Both the position numbers and the translations under genes were made by a program. Of a DNA stretch of 15,303 nucleotides, positions 7,115-14,488 are shown piece after piece. Origin of the DNA: TMED109 sp002684605 (lineage in GTDB: Bacteria; Pseudomonadota; Alphaproteobacteria; TMED109); assembly GCA_913046335.1 (NCBI GenBank), contig CAJWSU010000031.1, forward strand, positions 1-15,303. The letters run 5' to 3'. The notes beneath the pieces are model-generated. The model was not told where the DNA came from, searched no databases, and worked only from the letters and a program-made list of their open reading frames with translations. The first letter of the stretch is position 1. Every line of letters starts with the position of its first letter.

Positions 7115-8077
7115 ATGTCTAGAAAAAAAATAAGCTTAATTGGAGCAGGAAATATTGGAGGAACTTTAGCTCATTTAATAGGATTAAAAGAGTTAGCTGA
7201 TGTTTTTATAGTAGATATTGCACAGGGAATCCCGCAGGGTAAAAGTTTAGATATCTCCCAATCTGCTCCAGTAGAGGGTTTTGACGCTAAGATAAAAGGC
7301 TCTACAAACTTTTCTGGAATTAAAAACTCTGATGTAATTATAGTAACTGCTGGGTCTCCAAGGAAACCAGGAATGACTAGGGATGATTTAATAGAAATAA
7401 ATTTAAAGGTAATGAAGTCAGTAGGTGCAGCGATTAAAAAATATAGCCCTAAAGCATTTGTAATTTGTATTACTAATCCGCTTGATGCAATGGTATGGGC
7501 TTTAAGAGAATTTTCAGGTCTACCATATACTAAAGTAGTAGGTATGGCTGGAGTATTAGATAGTGCTAGGTTTAGATATTTTTTAGCTGATGAGATGAAT
7601 GTTTCTGTTGAAGATGTATCAGCATTTGTACTAGGTGGTCATGGTGACACTATGGTTCCTTTAGTTAGGTTTTCTAATGTTGCTGGTGTGCCAATTCCAG
7701 ATTTAATAAAAATGAAAATGATTAGTAAGGATAAAGTTGAAAAAATAGTTTCTAGAACAAGATCTGGTGGTGGAGAAATAGTTAGTTTATTAAAGTCAGG
7801 CTCTGCATATTATGCACCAGCTTCTTCGGCTTTAGCTATGGCAGAGTCATATATAAAAGATAAAAAAAGAATTTTGCCTTGTGCAGCATATTTAAAAGGA
7901 GAGTATGGAGTAAAAGATTTATACGTTGGAGTACCTGTAATAATTGGTAGTAAGGGTGTAGAAAAAGTGTTAGAAATAAAGTTAGACTCAGTAGAAAAAA
8001 AAATGTTTAAAAAATCTACTGTTGCAGTAAAAAAGTTAGTAGAAGTTGTAAAAAAAATAAAAAAGAAGATGGATTAA
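7115..8077 (+). CDS. mdh: Malate dehydrogenase, LDH-like (MdhC) type
   Basis: This 320-residue cytoplasmic enzyme interconverts malate and oxaloacetate with NAD(H). The N-terminal Rossmann motif GAGNIGG is at 10-16. Asp34 at the end of beta-2 favours NAD+ over NADP+. The active-site loop SPRKPGMTRDD has Arg83, where lactate dehydrogenases carry Gln, so malate rather than lactate is the substrate; Arg89 and Arg152 bind the carboxylates. The catalytic pair is Asp149-His176 (GGHGDTMVPLVR). The protein ends in a lysine-rich tail (VVKKIKKKMD) a few residues longer than in relatives I recall. The start is fixed by AAGGAG 6 nt upstream. The gene lies 2 nt before sucC, in the alphaproteobacterial mdh-sucCDAB-lpd order. 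Confidence 0.97.
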   Translation: MSRKKISLIGAGNIGGTLAHLIGLKELADVFIVDIAQGIPQGKSLDISQSAPVEGFDAKIKGSTNFSGIKNSDVIIVTAGSPRKPGMTRDDLIEINLKVMKSVGAAIKKYSPKAFVICITNPLDAMVWALREFSGLPYTKVVGMAGVLDSARFRYFLADEMNVSVEDVSAFVLGGHGDTMVPLVRFSNVAGVPIPDLIKMKMISKDKVEKIVSRTRSGGGEIVSLLKSGSAYYAPASSALAMAESYIKDKKRILPCAAYLKGEYGVKDLYVGVPVIIGSKGVEKVLEIKLDSVEKKMFKKSTVAVKKLVEVVKKIKKKMD

Positions 8078-8079
8078 AA

Positions 8080-9246
8080 ATGAATATTCATGAGTATCAA
8101 TCTAAGGAACTATTTAAAGATTTTGGTATAAAAACTTTAAAAGGCAAAATAGCTTTTTCATCTGAAGAAGCCGTAGGAATTGCAAAAAGCTTAGACTCAG
8201 ATAAGTGGGTTGTAAAAGCTCAAATTCACGCAGGAGGAAGAGGAAAAGGCGGAGGAGTTAAAATAGCTCACTCTATTGAAGAAGTAGAAAGCTACTCTAA
8301 TCAAATTATAGGAATGAATTTAATAACACCACAAACTGGACCTCAAGGAAAAAAAGTTTTAAAGGTTTATATAGAAGAAGCTTGTAAAATAAAAAAAGAA
8401 TTTTATTTAGGAATAGTTTTAGATAGGGCTAAAGGTAAGTTTGTTATGATGGCCTCTACAGAAGGAGGAATGGATATAGAAAAAGTAGCTGCTGAAACAC
8501 CAGAAAAAATATTTAAAGTTGATATAGACCCTTTAATGGGAATTAATGATTTTCAGGCGAGACAAATTGCTTTTTCTTTGAATATCCCTAACCAAGCCCT
8601 AAAAGATTTTTTGAAACAAATAAAACTATTATCAAAAATTTCTGTAGAGAAAGACTTTACTCTAGTAGAAATTAATCCTTTAATTTTAACAGAGGACAAT
8701 CAAGTCATTGCTTTAGACGCAAAAATAAATATAGATGATAATGCCCTATTTAGAAATAAAGAGCTTAAAAGTTTGGTAGACGAATCAGAAATTGATCCTA
8801 AAGAGTTAGAAGCTGAAAAATACGATTTAAGTTATGTAAAATTAGATGGAAAAATAGGTTGTATGGTAAATGGTGCAGGTCTTGCTATGGCAACAATGGA
8901 TATTATAAAATTAAAAGGTTCTTCTCCTGCTAATTTTTTAGACGTAGGAGGAGGAGCATCTAAAGAAAAAGTAACAGGAGCACTTAAAATTATTATTTCT
9001 GATAAAAATGTAGAAGCAATATTAATCAATATATTTGGCGGTATTATGAGATGTGATATTATAGCTCAAGGTATCGTAGAAGCAGTAAAAGAAATTAGTT
9101 TAGATAAACCTTTGATAGTAAGGTTAGAGGGAACTAATGTAGAAAAAGGAAAAGAAATTTTAAAGAAGTCTGGGTTGGAAATAATTACAGCTATTGATTT
9201 AGAGGAGGCAGCTGATAGAGTTGTTTCAGTAATAGGGAAAAAATAA
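8080..9246 (+). CDS. sucC: Succinyl-CoA synthetase, beta subunit
   Basis: This 388-residue subunit pairs with SucD to convert succinyl-CoA plus NDP and phosphate to succinate, CoA and NTP. The N-terminal ATP-grasp domain begins MNIHEYQSKELF and has the nucleotide loop GGRGKGGG at 52-59. Asn199 (EINPL) and Asp213 (LDAKI) are the Mg2+ ligands, at the same numbers as in E. coli. The C-terminal CoA-ligase domain holds the CMVNGAGLAMATMD segment, FLDVGGGA and GGIMRCDIIA (320-329), which contribute to the phosphohistidine site. Length equals that of E. coli SucC. The ATG lies 2 nt after mdh, and the stop overlaps the sucD start by one base (TAATG), which fits a 1:1 complex. Nucleotide preference (ATP or GTP) cannot be decided here. 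Confidence 0.98.
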   Translation: MNIHEYQSKELFKDFGIKTLKGKIAFSSEEAVGIAKSLDSDKWVVKAQIHAGGRGKGGGVKIAHSIEEVESYSNQIIGMNLITPQTGPQGKKVLKVYIEEACKIKKEFYLGIVLDRAKGKFVMMASTEGGMDIEKVAAETPEKIFKVDIDPLMGINDFQARQIAFSLNIPNQALKDFLKQIKLLSKISVEKDFTLVEINPLILTEDNQVIALDAKINIDDNALFRNKELKSLVDESEIDPKELEAEKYDLSYVKLDGKIGCMVNGAGLAMATMDIIKLKGSSPANFLDVGGGASKEKVTGALKIIISDKNVEAILINIFGGIMRCDIIAQGIVEAVKEISLDKPLIVRLEGTNVEKGKEILKKSGLEIITAIDLEEAADRVVSVIGKK

Positions 9247-10118
9247 TGTCAATCATAGTAAACAAAGATACTAAAGTTATATGTCAAGGTTTTACTGGGT
9301 CTCAAGGAACGTTTCATTCAGAACAAGCTCTAAAGTATGGAACAAACATGGTAGGTGGAGTTACTCCAGGAAGAGGAGGAGATAAGCATTTAGACCTGCC
9401 AGTTTTCAATACAGTGTTAGACGCTAAGAAAAAAACTCAATGTGATGCTTCTGTGATTTATGTGCCTCCTGCTTTTGCAGCTGATGCAATATTGGAAGCA
9501 ATAGACGCTAATATTAAATTAATAGTATGTATAACAGAAGGTATTCCTCAGCATGATATGAGTAAAGTAAAAAGAAAGCTAGATGGGACTAGTAGTAGAT
9601 TAATTGGACCTAACTGCCCAGGAATTATTACACCTGAAGAATGTAAAATTGGAATAATGCCTGGACATATTCATAAAAAAGGTAATGTAGGTATAGTTTC
9701 TAAGTCAGGAACGTTAACTTATGAAGCAGTTTATCAAACTTCTCAAGTAGGGTTTGGTCAGTCTACATGTGTAGGTATAGGAGGAGATCCTATACCTGGA
9801 ACAAATTTTATAGACGTATTAGATATGTTTTTGAGAGATGATAATACAGAGTCAATCATTATGATTGGTGAAATTGGTGGTAATGCTGAAGAGGAGGCAG
9901 CTGCCTTTATTAAAAGTTCAAAGATAAAAAAGCCTATAGTGTCTTTTATAGCAGGGCTTACTGCTCCAAAAGGAAAAAGAATGGGACATGCAGGAGCTAT
10001 CATTGCTGGTGGCAAAGGTACAGCTGAAGATAAGATTGAAGCTCTAAAGTCAGCAGATGTAACAATATCAGAGTCCCCAGCATTAATGGGAAAAACACTT
10101 TATGAATTAATAAGGTGA
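9246..10118 (+). CDS. sucD: Succinyl-CoA synthetase, alpha subunit
   Basis: This 290-residue partner of SucC carries the residue that is phosphorylated during catalysis: His248, in KRMGHAGAI, equivalent to His246 of E. coli. An N-terminal CoA-binding domain has CQGFTGSQGTFHSEQA (13-28), with Cys124 in GPNCPGI near the CoA site. Glu209 in IGEIGG is the equivalent of Glu208, which contacts the phosphohistidine. The start overlaps the sucC stop by one base, so the two subunits are translationally coupled. It ends 9 nt before sucA; a GGTGA overlapping its TGA stop may serve as a weak ribosome binding site for sucA. Confidence 0.98.
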   Translation: MSIIVNKDTKVICQGFTGSQGTFHSEQALKYGTNMVGGVTPGRGGDKHLDLPVFNTVLDAKKKTQCDASVIYVPPAFAADAILEAIDANIKLIVCITEGIPQHDMSKVKRKLDGTSSRLIGPNCPGIITPEECKIGIMPGHIHKKGNVGIVSKSGTLTYEAVYQTSQVGFGQSTCVGIGGDPIPGTNFIDVLDMFLRDDNTESIIMIGEIGGNAEEEAAAFIKSSKIKKPIVSFIAGLTAPKGKRMGHAGAIIAGGKGTAEDKIEALKSADVTISESPALMGKTLYELIR

Positions 10119-10127
10119 TTTAAAAGT

Positions 10128-12908
10128 ATGGATAGTCTATCTAACTTCAATAAAATAAAAGAACTTTACCAAGAATTTGAGACTAATAAAAATACTTTAG
10201 ATCCTGCTTGGAAAAAATTCTTTAGTGACTTAGATGATGAATCCTTAACCTTTATCACAAACAATAATTTAAGTAATAATAAAAATAAAATTAACTCAAG
10301 TAAACCTAATGAATTACATGATAATGAATATACTGCTAATTCATTAAGAGCTAGATTATTAATTAGAGCTTACCGTATTGCGGGACACCTTAAAGCAGAC
10401 TTAGATCCTTTAGGCTTAGCAGAAAAAAAATATATTCCTGATTTAGATCCAAAGACTTATGGAATAGAGAAAGATGATTTAGACAAGGAAGTTTTTATTG
10501 ATGGAGTTTTCGGTATAAATACTATTTCAATAAGAAAATTAATTGAAATATTAGAAAAAAACTATTGTGGAAAAATTGGAATTCAATTTATGCATATTCA
10601 AGACAAAGAGCAAAGGGATTGGATCATGGATAAAATTGAAAATGTAAAGCCTAAGGACATTTTTACAGATAAAGGAAAACAAGCTATTTTAGAAAGGTTA
10701 ACTGCAGCAGAATTTTTTGAAACCTTTCTCGATAAAAAATATACAGGAACAAAAAGGTTTGGCTTAGAGGGAGCAGAGTCTTTAATACCGGCTTTAGAAC
10801 AAATACTTAAATATGGCGGAAAGAATGGGATTGAAGAGGTTATTTTAGGTATGCCCCATAGAGGAAGGTTAAATGTTTTAGCCAACTTTATGAAAAAACC
10901 TTTTTCAGCTATTTTTTCAGAGTTTCAAGGAAATGCTTCTAATCCAGATGATGTTCAAGGCTCAGGAGATGTTAAGTATCATCTAGGAACTTCTTCTGAT
11001 AGACATTTTGATAATATAAAAGTACATCTTTCTTTGACTGCTAACCCGTCACATTTAGAGGCTGTTAACCCAGTAGTGGTTGGAAAAGTTAGAGCCAAAC
11101 AAGACCAGAAAAAAGATATAGATAGAAAAAAAGTTGTGGGCTTACTGATGCATGGAGACGCTGCTTTTTCAGGACAAGGTTTAGTTCCGGAGACTCTTGA
11201 TTTATCAGGTTTAAAGGGTTATAAGACTGGAGGTACAATACACTTTATAGTAAATAATCAAATTGGTTTTACTACTAGCCCTACAAACTCGAGATCTGGA
11301 CCTTACTGTTCTGATGTAGCTTTAATGGTCGAAGCTCCTATCTTTCATGTAAATGGAGATGACCCAGAAGCAGTAGTATATGCCTCTAGAATAGCTACAG
11401 AGTTTAGGCAAAAGTTTTATAAAGACGTAGTTATAGATATGTTTTGTTATAGAAGACAAGGACACAATGAAAGTGATGAGCCTGCTTTTACTCAACCACT
11501 TATGTATAAAAAGATAAAACAACATCAAACTACTAGAAAAATATACGCAGATAAATTACTTAGTGAAAACGTCATAGATCAAGAAGGAGTTGATAGTTTA
11601 TTAAATACGTGGTCAGAAACATTAGAAAAAGATTTAGAAGCTGGAAAAAACTTTAAACCTAATAAAGCAGATTGGTTAGAGGGTTCCTGGGCGGGACTAG
11701 AAAAAAAAGGTGAAGTTAAACCTGTTACTATTACAGGACTTTCTAAAAAAATACTTAATGATTTAGGAAAAAAAATAACTGAGGTGCCAGATACTTTTGA
11801 TATTAATAAAAAAGTTTTAAGGCAACTTCAAAAAAGAAATAAAAATATATCAGAAGGTAAGTCTATAGATTGGGCATGTGCTGAAGCTTTGGCTTTTGCC
11901 GGCCTTCTTGATCAAGGTATAAGTGTAAGATTATCAGGACAAGATTGTGGAAGAGGTACTTTTTCTCAAAGGCACGCAATTATTATTGATCAAAAGACTG
12001 AGGAAAAATATTCTACATTAAATAGTGTTGTTAATAAGGGAAGTAAAATAGAAATAGTAGATAGTCCATTATCTGAAGCGGCTGTGCTAGGTTTTGAGTA
12101 TGGTTATACTTTGGCAGAACCAAATACATTAGTTTTATGGGAAGCACAATTTGGTGATTTTGTAAATGGAGCACAACTAATCATAGATCAGTTCATAGTT
12201 TCTGGAGAGTCTAAATGGTTGAGAATGTCAGGTCTTACAATGTTATTGCCACATGGATATGAAGGGCAAGGCCCAGAACACTCTTCTGCAAGAATAGAGA
12301 GATTTTTACAAACAGCTGCAGAAGATAATATTCAAATAGTTAACTGTACAACACCAGCAAACTATTTTCATGTGCTGAGAAGACAAATGCTAAGAAAGTT
12401 TAGGAAGCCTCTTATAATATTTACACCAAAATCTTTACTAAGACATAAAGAAGCTGTATCAGGTTTAGACGATTTTATAGAAGACTCGAAGTTTTTGAAA
12501 ATAATTATAGACAGTAAAAAAACTAAAAATGATCAAATAGAAAAAGTAATTTTTTGCTCAGGAAAAGTTTATTATGATATTAAAGAAAAAATTAATAAAG
12601 ATGAAGAATCTAAATATGTTATTATACGTTTGGAACAAATATACCCTTTCCCCCAAAAATTAATATTTGAAAGTATTAGTAATTTTATAAATGCAAAATT
12701 TATTTGGTGCCAAGAAGAACCTAAAAATATGGGAGCTTGGACTTTTATTAAGCCATATATTAAAAAAATTCTAGATGATGGAAGTTTTAAAAATAAAAAA
12801 ATATTTTATGCAGGAAGAAAAGAGTCTGCATCTACTGCTACAGGATTGTTTAAGAGACATGTCATAGAACAAGAAGAATTAATTAATAGTTTATTTATTG
12901 AAGATTAG
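10128..12908 (+). CDS. sucA: 2-oxoglutarate dehydrogenase E1 component
   Basis: This 926-residue thiamine-diphosphate enzyme decarboxylates 2-oxoglutarate and passes the succinyl group to lipoyl-SucB. It is close in length to E. coli SucA (933). The first 35 residues form the N-terminal segment that usually contacts E2. The linker at about 45-70 is Asn/Lys-rich and poorly conserved. The core starts near 70 (NSLRARLLIRAYRIAGHL). His244 in GMPHRGRLNVLANF is an active-site residue. The ThDP/Mg2+ motif runs from GDAAFSGQG (343-351) to NNQIGF (376-381). The transketolase-like pyrimidine domain follows around 590-800, with LWEAQFGDFVNGAQ and MLLPHGYEGQGPEHSSAR. The start lies 9 nt after sucD and the stop 2 nt before sucB. 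Confidence 0.98.
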   Translation: MDSLSNFNKIKELYQEFETNKNTLDPAWKKFFSDLDDESLTFITNNNLSNNKNKINSSKPNELHDNEYTANSLRARLLIRAYRIAGHLKADLDPLGLAEKKYIPDLDPKTYGIEKDDLDKEVFIDGVFGINTISIRKLIEILEKNYCGKIGIQFMHIQDKEQRDWIMDKIENVKPKDIFTDKGKQAILERLTAAEFFETFLDKKYTGTKRFGLEGAESLIPALEQILKYGGKNGIEEVILGMPHRGRLNVLANFMKKPFSAIFSEFQGNASNPDDVQGSGDVKYHLGTSSDRHFDNIKVHLSLTANPSHLEAVNPVVVGKVRAKQDQKKDIDRKKVVGLLMHGDAAFSGQGLVPETLDLSGLKGYKTGGTIHFIVNNQIGFTTSPTNSRSGPYCSDVALMVEAPIFHVNGDDPEAVVYASRIATEFRQKFYKDVVIDMFCYRRQGHNESDEPAFTQPLMYKKIKQHQTTRKIYADKLLSENVIDQEGVDSLLNTWSETLEKDLEAGKNFKPNKADWLEGSWAGLEKKGEVKPVTITGLSKKILNDLGKKITEVPDTFDINKKVLRQLQKRNKNISEGKSIDWACAEALAFAGLLDQGISVRLSGQDCGRGTFSQRHAIIIDQKTEEKYSTLNSVVNKGSKIEIVDSPLSEAAVLGFEYGYTLAEPNTLVLWEAQFGDFVNGAQLIIDQFIVSGESKWLRMSGLTMLLPHGYEGQGPEHSSARIERFLQTAAEDNIQIVNCTTPANYFHVLRRQMLRKFRKPLIIFTPKSLLRHKEAVSGLDDFIEDSKFLKIIIDSKKTKNDQIEKVIFCSGKVYYDIKEKINKDEESKYVIIRLEQIYPFPQKLIFESISNFINAKFIWCQEEPKNMGAWTFIKPYIKKILDDGSFKNKKIFYAGRKESASTATGLFKRHVIEQEELINSLFIED

Positions 12909-12910
12909 TT

Positions 12911-14488
12911 ATGAGTTATATAGAAATAAAGGTACCTGCTTTAGGAGAGTCTATAACAGAGGCTACAATCGCTAAGTGGCTTAAGTCAGAAGGTGAGGTT
13001 GTAGAAAAAGATGAAGTAATAGTCGAATTAGAAACAGATAAGGTTACTCAAGAAATTTATGCTCCGAGCAAAGGTTCTATTACTGAAATACTTTTTCAAG
13101 AAGATCAGGATGTGAAAGTAGGACAAATAATTGCTAAAATTGAGAGTTTAGAGGAAACTAAAAAATCTAACCAAGATGTAAGTGGTTTAAACCAAACCAA
13201 AGAGTCTAACCAAGATTTAAATAGTTCCAGTGAGGAGTTTAAAATTATTATTCCTGCTTTAGGAGAATCTATTACTGAAGCTACTATAGGAAAGTGGATT
13301 AAAAATGAAGGAGATAATGTAAATAAGGGAGAGCCTGTTGTTGAGATTGAAACAGATAAAGTAACCCAAGAACTGTATGCAGAAAAGCAAGGGACATTAA
13401 AAAAGATATTTTTTAAAGATGAGGAGGAAGTGAAGATAGGAGAGACAATTGGTATAATAGAAATTGGTCAGCTTGCACAGAAAAAAATTGAAATTAGCCC
13501 AAATATAGAAAGTGAAAAAAAAGAAATAAAAGCAACAACAGATTTAGATCCATCTACAATTAAAAGGTCAGGAAGAGATAATAAAATAAACCTTAATGAC
13601 TTAAAGGAATTTATTGGTGATGTGTCTTTTTCTCCATCAGCTAGAAGGTATATTAATGAAAATGATATAGAGTTTTCTAACTATACTGAACTTACTAATA
13701 CAGGAAGGTTAGCTAAAGCAGATTTTATTGAAAATAAAAGTACAAACAATATAAGTGATAACACTTCAATAGAAGAACTTCCTAAAAATCTTAGTGATGA
13801 GATTAGACCTTTAAGTAAAGTTAGACAAAGCATAGCAAAAAGGCTTAAAACGGCGCAAAATACGGCAGCTATGTTAACTACATTTAATGAAATTGATATG
13901 CAGAATGTAATACAGCTTCGAAAAAAATATAAGGATTATTTTATAAAAAAATATGATGTCAAACTTGGGTTTATGTCTTTTTTTACTAAAGCAAGCATTG
14001 TTGCTTTAAAAGAAATTCCTGAGGTTAATGCAGAGATTAGAGGCGATGATATAATTTATAAAAATAGATATGATATAGGAGTTGCTGTCGGAACAGAAAA
14101 GGGTTTGTTTGTTCCAGTAGTTAGAGATGCAGATAAGATGTCTTTTGCAGAAATAGAGAAAAAAATAATAGAATATGGAGGTCTTGCTAAACAAAATAAA
14201 ATATCACTAGACCATATGAAAGATGGAACATTTACTATATCAAATGGTGGTGTCTATGGCTCTATGCTATCTACACCAATATTAAATTCTCCACAATCTG
14301 GAATACTAGGTTTGCATAATATAGTGAAAAGGCCAGTAGTAGTAAATGATGAGATAACAGTAAGACCTATTATGTATGTAGCTCTTACATATGACCATAG
14401 AATTATTGATGGCAAACAAGCAGTTACTTTTTTAGTAAGATTAAAGCAAATTATAGAAAACCCAGAAGAACTAATGTTTGATATATGA
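12911..14488 (+). CDS. sucB: 2-oxoglutarate dehydrogenase E2 (dihydrolipoyl succinyltransferase), with two lipoyl domains
   Basis: This 525-residue core subunit takes the succinyl group from SucA on a lipoyl arm and transfers it to CoA. It is about 100 residues longer than the usual E2o (about 400-430) because it has two lipoyl domains, at about 2-78 and 108-184. Each has PALGESITEAT and ETDKVTQE, with lipoyl-lysines at Lys44 and Lys150. A flexible linker (80-107) contains a 13-residue repeat. Next come a subunit-binding half-domain at 211-235 and a complete one at 239-275, then the catalytic domain from about 295, with His496 and Asp500 in DHRIIDG. The catalytic domain and the partners SucA and Lpd on either side identify it as E2o rather than E2 of pyruvate or branched-chain dehydrogenase. 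The start lies 2 nt after sucA, and the 3' end overlaps lpd by 4 nt (ATGA). Confidence 0.96.
   Translation: MSYIEIKVPALGESITEATIAKWLKSEGEVVEKDEVIVELETDKVTQEIYAPSKGSITEILFQEDQDVKVGQIIAKIESLEETKKSNQDVSGLNQTKESNQDLNSSSEEFKIIIPALGESITEATIGKWIKNEGDNVNKGEPVVEIETDKVTQELYAEKQGTLKKIFFKDEEEVKIGETIGIIEIGQLAQKKIEISPNIESEKKEIKATTDLDPSTIKRSGRDNKINLNDLKEFIGDVSFSPSARRYINENDIEFSNYTELTNTGRLAKADFIENKSTNNISDNTSIEELPKNLSDEIRPLSKVRQSIAKRLKTAQNTAAMLTTFNEIDMQNVIQLRKKYKDYFIKKYDVKLGFMSFFTKASIVALKEIPEVNAEIRGDDIIYKNRYDIGVAVGTEKGLFVPVVRDADKMSFAEIEKKIIEYGGLAKQNKISLDHMKDGTFTISNGGVYGSMLSTPILNSPQSGILGLHNIVKRPVVVNDEITVRPIMYVALTYDHRIIDGKQAVTFLVRLKQIIENPEELMFDI
12914..13462 (+). repeat. Duplicated lipoyl-domain coding segment in sucB
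   Basis: Two copies, 12914-13144 and 13232-13462, are offset by exactly 318 nt (106 codons). By hand alignment about 42 of 77 residues are identical, including the whole lipoylation-site motif ETDKVTQE and PALGESITEAT. At DNA level many matched codons differ at the third base, so the duplication is not recent. Confidence 0.9.
13157..13216 (+). repeat. Short in-frame tandem repeat in the sucB inter-lipoyl linker
   Basis: TKKSNQD (residues 83-89) and TKESNQD (96-102) recur with a 13-residue period. The 12-base core TCTAACCAAGAT is identical at 13166-13177 and 13205-13216. It lengthens the flexible, polar linker between the two lipoyl domains. Confidence 0.8.
13541..13735 (+). other. One and a half peripheral-subunit-binding domains in sucB
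   Basis: Residues 211-235 (DLDPSTIKRSGRDNKINLND, then LKEFI) resemble the C-terminal half of an E2 subunit-binding domain. Residues 239-275 begin again with the N-terminal half (SFSPSARRYINENDIE) and close with GRLAKADFIEN, forming a complete domain. The usual E2o has only one. The first half may have lost its N-terminal helix; an SP pair at 196-197 lies four residues too far upstream for the normal spacing. Confidence 0.6.

Noticed and set aside
7995..8003. A9 run near the 3' end of mdh, and a similar A9 at 14872-14880 in lpd, as further frameshift sites
   Set aside because: Both genes read through these runs in one frame with family-typical protein sequence on each side, so no frame break is present.
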